A stretch of DNA of 7,553 bases from Gallionellaceae bacterium (lineage in GTDB: Bacteria; Pseudomonadota; Gammaproteobacteria; Burkholderiales; Gallionellaceae). This document shows, piece after piece, positions 5,034 to 7,553 of this stretch (position 1 is its first letter; every line of letters starts with the position of its first letter). The stretch lies in assembly GCA_030690855.1 (NCBI GenBank), contig JAUYFR010000052.1:1-7553 (forward strand), written 5' to 3'. The translations under genes and the position numbers were made by a program. The notes under the pieces were generated by a model, which ran no database searches, was not told the origin of the DNA, and was given only the letters and a program-made list of their open reading frames with translations.

Positions 5034-5690
5034 ATGGCTAAACGTTACGATTTGATAGTATTTGATTGGGATGGCACGGTGATGGATTCAACGGCCTGTA
5101 TCGCAAGTTCGATTCAGTCTGCTTGCCGTGATTTAGATTTACCCGTACCAAGTGATGAGGCCGCGCACTACGTGATTGGCATGGGCTTGGTCGAGGCATT
5201 ACGTCATGCGGTGCCAGAGGTTGATGAATCAAACTATGACGCGTTAGCGCAAAGGTATCGCTACCACTTTCTGGCGCAAGATGGGAAGATGACTTTGTTT
5301 GCTGAGGCGCGCGAAACGATTATTGAGTTGCACGGCAAAGGGTATTGCTTGGCTGTTGCTACCGGAAAAAATCGCAACGGCTTGAATCGAGTGTTGGCGG
5401 CAACTGAAATGACATCGTATTTTCACAGTACGCGCACGGCGGATCAAACTTTTTCCAAGCCGCATCCCGCAATGTTGTTGGAGATAATGGATGAGCTAGG
5501 GCTGACAGCAGAGCGGGTATTGATGGTGGGCGATACTACGCATGATTTGCAAATGGCGCTCAATGCCGGCGTCGATGCAGTGGCGATCACACATGGCGCG
5601 CATCCTGAAGCACAATTGCGCGCGCTGAATCCAATTGCAATGGTGGATGATTTTGTGGAGCTACGAGCGTGGTTTAGGACTAATGCGTAA
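5034..5690 (+). CDS. HAD-IA family hydrolase, phosphoglycolate-phosphatase-like
   Basis: 218-residue cytoplasmic phosphatase of the haloacid dehalogenase superfamily. Motif I is F-D-W-D-G-T (nucleophile D11, acid/base D13); motif II is the T110 region (AVATGK); motif III is K142 (SKPHP); motif IV is VGDTTHD (D167 and D171, Mg2+ binding). An alpha-helical cap lies between motifs I and II (about 20-90), as in subclass IA enzymes such as Gph. The substrate cannot be told from sequence; family members hydrolyse small phosphorylated metabolites. The start ATG 5034 is chosen because GAGAG (5025-5029) precedes it and the protein begins where the family does. Earlier in-frame ATGs at 4980 and 5013 are in or beside the upstream terminator. 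The S49 peptidase follows after 54 bases on the same strand, so they may share a transcript. Confidence 0.92.
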   Translation: MAKRYDLIVFDWDGTVMDSTACIASSIQSACRDLDLPVPSDEAAHYVIGMGLVEALRHAVPEVDESNYDALAQRYRYHFLAQDGKMTLFAEARETIIELHGKGYCLAVATGKNRNGLNRVLAATEMTSYFHSTRTADQTFSKPHPAMLLEIMDELGLTAERVLMVGDTTHDLQMALNAGVDAVAITHGAHPEAQLRALNPIAMVDDFVELRAWFRTNA

Positions 5691-5733
5691 TTATTTGTAA
5701 TATATTGTTTATATTGAGTTATTTTTATTTTAA

Positions 5734-5739
5734 AAGGGG
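5734..5739 (+). promoter_or_regulatory. Ribosome binding site of the S49 peptidase
   Basis: AAGGGG at 5734-5739 lies 5 bases before ATG 5745. It supports ATG 5745 rather than the TTG at 5742. The stretch before it (5691-5733) is very AT-rich and might hold a promoter, but no pair of -35/-10 boxes with good spacing stands out. Confidence 0.65.
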
Positions 5740-5744
5740 TTTTG

Positions 5745-6698
5745 ATGTCTGATTTACCTAATTGGGAGCGTGGTGTGTTGGAAAAACTTGCCATGTCAGC
5801 AATACAAGAACAACGACGTGCGCGGCATTGGAGCATCTTTTTTAAACTACTGACCCTAGGTTATGTTTTTCTAGTTCTCTTCCTAATTATGGGGTGGGTT
5901 GGGGATAAATCAGATAGCGCATTAACGGGTGGCAAGCACACCGCGCTGATTGATTTGAATGGCGTGATTTCTGCGGAGAGTAGCGCCAATGCCGACAACA
6001 TTATCGCTAGCTTGCAAGAGGCCTTTAAAGACGCACACACGCAAGGTGTGATTTTGCGCATTAATAGTCCGGGTGGTAGCCCTGTGCAGTCGGGCTACAT
6101 CAACGATGAGATTCGTCGCTTGCGTACGCTCTATCCAAATATCCCGCTGTATGTGGTGGTAGAAGATATGTGTGCATCTGGCGGTTATTACGTTGCAGCC
6201 GCCGCCGACAAAATTTTCGTGAATAAAGCGAGTATCGTCGGTTCGATTGGTGTGTTGATGGATGGCTTTGGTTTTACCGGTGCAATGGAAAAGCTAGGCG
6301 TCGAGCGTCGTCTAATGACTGCTGGGGAAAATAAAGGTTTTATGGATCCATTCTCGCCGCGTAATCCTAAACACGAAGAGTTCACTAAAAAGATGCTGGC
6401 AGAAATTCATCAGCAATTTATCGACGTGGTAAAGCAAGGGCGTGGTAAGCGCTTAAAGGAAACACCGGAGATGTTTAGCGGCTTGTTTTGGAGCGGTGAA
6501 CAAAGCATCAAGATGGGGCTGGCAGACGAAATCGGTAGTGTTGAGTCAGTCGCCCGTGATGTGATTAAGGCTGAGGCGATCGTAGATTTCACAACCCATG
6601 AAGGTATTGCTGATCGATTGGCGAAAAAATTTGGTGCAGGGGTGGCGAGTGGCTTCCCAGGGTTCGGAGCGCAGGTGAACGGTGTGATTTTGCGATAA
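5745..6698 (+). CDS. sppA: S49 family signal-peptide peptidase, short SppA type
   Basis: 317-residue membrane-anchored serine protease that degrades cleaved signal peptides and other membrane-linked peptides. The N-terminus is cytoplasmic (many Arg/Gln), followed by one membrane helix at about 31-51 (IFFKLLTLGYVFLVLFLIMG); the catalytic domain faces the periplasm. The fold shows LIDLNGVI (69-75), the INSPGGSP motif (106-113), the nucleophile S145 in C-A-S-G-G-Y-Y-V-A-A-A-A-D-K-I, and the general base K197 in A-G-E-N-K-G-F-M-D-P-F. The 52-residue Ser-Lys spacing matches the Ser/Lys dyad of the short Bacillus SppA. The length fits the single-domain form, not the double-domain E. coli SppA. ATG 5745 has AAGGGG at 5734-5739 as ribosome binding site. 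It follows the HAD gene closely and is ended by the shared terminator at 6722-6751. Confidence 0.94.
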   Translation: MSDLPNWERGVLEKLAMSAIQEQRRARHWSIFFKLLTLGYVFLVLFLIMGWVGDKSDSALTGGKHTALIDLNGVISAESSANADNIIASLQEAFKDAHTQGVILRINSPGGSPVQSGYINDEIRRLRTLYPNIPLYVVVEDMCASGGYYVAAAADKIFVNKASIVGSIGVLMDGFGFTGAMEKLGVERRLMTAGENKGFMDPFSPRNPKHEEFTKKMLAEIHQQFIDVVKQGRGKRLKETPEMFSGLFWSGEQSIKMGLADEIGSVESVARDVIKAEAIVDFTTHEGIADRLAKKFGAGVASGFPGFGAQVNGVILR

Positions 6699-6721
6699 CT
6701 GTTCGCTTGTTCAAGGTATAA

Positions 6722-6751
6722 AAAAACGCCCTGATTGCTCAGGGCGTTTTT
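6722..6751. terminator. Bidirectional intrinsic terminator between convergent genes
   Basis: AAAAACGCCCTGA (6722-6734) and TCAGGGCGTTTTT (6739-6751) form a perfect 13-bp stem with a TTGC loop. The A run on the left and T run on the right give a GC stem followed by U's when read in either direction. It lies 23 bases after the peptidase stop and 19 bases before the helicase stop, so it serves both. Confidence 0.92.
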
Positions 6752-6770
6752 CATTTAAGCAAGCCCAGTG

Positions 6771-7553
6771 TTAGCGGTTGCCGTTGCTGTTACGCGTTTG
6801 TGAAAAGCCTTGGCCAGATGAGCGACGTGGCGCACCAGTACCCGCACCAGAGCGTCCACCATTACCTGCGTTGAAACCACCACTACGTTGGCCACCTGCA
6901 CCTGCGCCAGCATGTGAACGGGTGCTGTTGCCAGCGCTATGATCACGTGGAGCACTCGTGCGATTGCCATCTGCATGGCCAGTGTGAGCGGGTGCATTTG
7001 CACCGAAACGATTGTGTGATTGTCCTTCACGACGTGGTTGACCACCGCGATCATCACGCGGGAAGCCGTGGCGGCTATCCGGTGCGTGGTGACGAGGTGC
7101 GCCTTCAGCGGTGTGACGCGGAGCGCCGAAACCGCCAGTGCGAGGAGCACCAAAACCACCAGAACGCGGTGCGCCGCTACGAGCGCCGCCGCCATTGCCG
7201 CGACCGCCACTTGGTGCTGGGCGTGGCTTAAATTTTGGCTCGAATCCAGCGATAGTGTGCGCGTCGATGCGTTGACCGGTAAATTGCTCAATTTTCTTCA
7301 GGTGCAACGCATCACGGTTAGAAGCAAACGACACCGCGATTCCTGTTGCGCCACCGCGACCGGTACGGCCAATACGGTGAACGTAGTCTTCGGCAAATTT
7401 TGGTAAGTCGAAATTGATAACGTGTGAAATACCTGCCACGTCAATACCACGAGCAGCCACGTCAGTAGCAACCAACACGCGCACGGTGCCGCGACGTAAA
7501 TTTACCAGGGTGCGATTACGGTCGCGCTGATTCATGTCGCCGTGCAAAGCCGC
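6771..7553 (-). CDS. DEAD-box RNA helicase, RhlE-like, C-terminal part (5' partial)
   Basis: Minus-strand gene running in from the right edge; 260 residues are visible, ending at the TAA complementary to 6771-6773. The frame is open to 7553 (A-A-L-H-G-D-M-N-Q-R-D-R), so the TTG at 7547 is not the start. The visible part is the second RecA-like lobe: motif V ATDVAARGIDV (7469-7437) and motif VI HRIGRTGR (7379-7356), which bind RNA and ATP. The Q, Walker A, DEAD and SAT motifs must lie outside. From about 7211 to 6774 follows a tail of about 146 residues rich in Gly, Arg, Ser, Ala and Pro with GGFGAPR repeats, expected to be disordered and to bind RNA. Such enzymes unwind short RNA duplexes in ribosome assembly and cold adaptation. 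It is convergent with the peptidase gene and shares its terminator. Family is certain; the RhlE label is probable, so no symbol is given. Confidence 0.93.
   Translation of the reverse strand, partial: AALHGDMNQRDRNRTLVNLRRGTVRVLVATDVAARGIDVAGISHVINFDLPKFAEDYVHRIGRTGRGGATGIAVSFASNRDALHLKKIEQFTGQRIDAHTIAGFEPKFKPRPAPSGGRGNGGGARSGAPRSGGFGAPRTGGFGAPRHTAEGAPRHHAPDSRHGFPRDDRGGQPRREGQSHNRFGANAPAHTGHADGNRTSAPRDHSAGNSTRSHAGAGAGGQRSGGFNAGNGGRSGAGTGAPRRSSGQGFSQTRNSNGNR
7119..7163 (-). repeat. Tandem GGFGAPR coding repeat in the helicase tail
   Basis: Two copies of G-G-F-G-A-P-R separated by one residue, within a longer run of G-A-P-R-like units. Slippage in this repetitive GC-rich DNA probably makes the tail length variable between strains (inference). 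Confidence 0.7.

Noticed and set aside
5444..5836. Minus-strand open frame across the HAD-peptidase junction
   Set aside because: Overlaps two well-supported genes in antisense and has no recognisable domain.
6755..7406. Open frames overlapping the helicase tail (- 6755-7291, + 6914-7231, + 7020-7406)
   Set aside because: The low-complexity Gly/Arg coding DNA leaves other frames open; their translations are Val/Ala- or Arg/Cys-rich artefacts.

Overview
The window looks like chromosomal DNA from a betaproteobacterium, most likely in or near the Nitrosomonadales (Gallionellaceae or Methylophilaceae type). This is inferred from the flavour of the housekeeping proteins on the right: a HAD-IA phosphatase, a short SppA-type S49 peptidase and an RhlE-like DEAD-box helicase with a Gly/Arg-rich tail. 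No rRNA or other marker gene is present, so the placement is tentative.

Left half (1-4923, + strand): three secreted-protein genes that together look like an outer-membrane electron conduit. The first is a multihaem cytochrome c cut by the left edge, with 15 CxxCH motifs visible in five tandem three-haem modules. The second is a cytochrome with 11 CxxCH motifs and one CX4CH motif, a clear signal peptide and a good ribosome binding site. The third is a 732-residue outer-membrane protein with an AMIN-like N-terminus, a TPR-like segment and a long C-terminal beta-barrel ending in Phe. A porin beside two multihaem cytochromes is the hallmark of porin-cytochrome conduits, which carry electrons across the outer membrane to or from extracellular Fe or other solids. 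It recalls, from memory and unverified, the porin-cytochrome clusters proposed in freshwater iron oxidisers. The porin is not an obvious MtrB relative: the mature protein has no N-terminal CxxC and carries a periplasmic extension.

The two cytochrome genes are separated by about 460 bp without a convincing gene. This gap holds a 141-bp element with 20-bp terminal inverted repeats, a REP-like palindrome beside it, and several smaller hairpins. Just after the first cytochrome's stop codon another frame stays open to 1162 and may be a frameshifted tail. A perfect 12-bp hairpin lies between the second cytochrome and the porin, and a strong intrinsic terminator closes the cluster at 4977-5005.

Right half (5034-7553): the HAD phosphatase and the S49 peptidase (both +) form a likely housekeeping pair. 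A perfect 13-bp bidirectional terminator separates them from the convergent helicase gene (-), whose N-terminal part lies beyond the right edge. The probable electron-transfer cluster therefore sits directly against ordinary housekeeping genes, with its upstream part outside the window.
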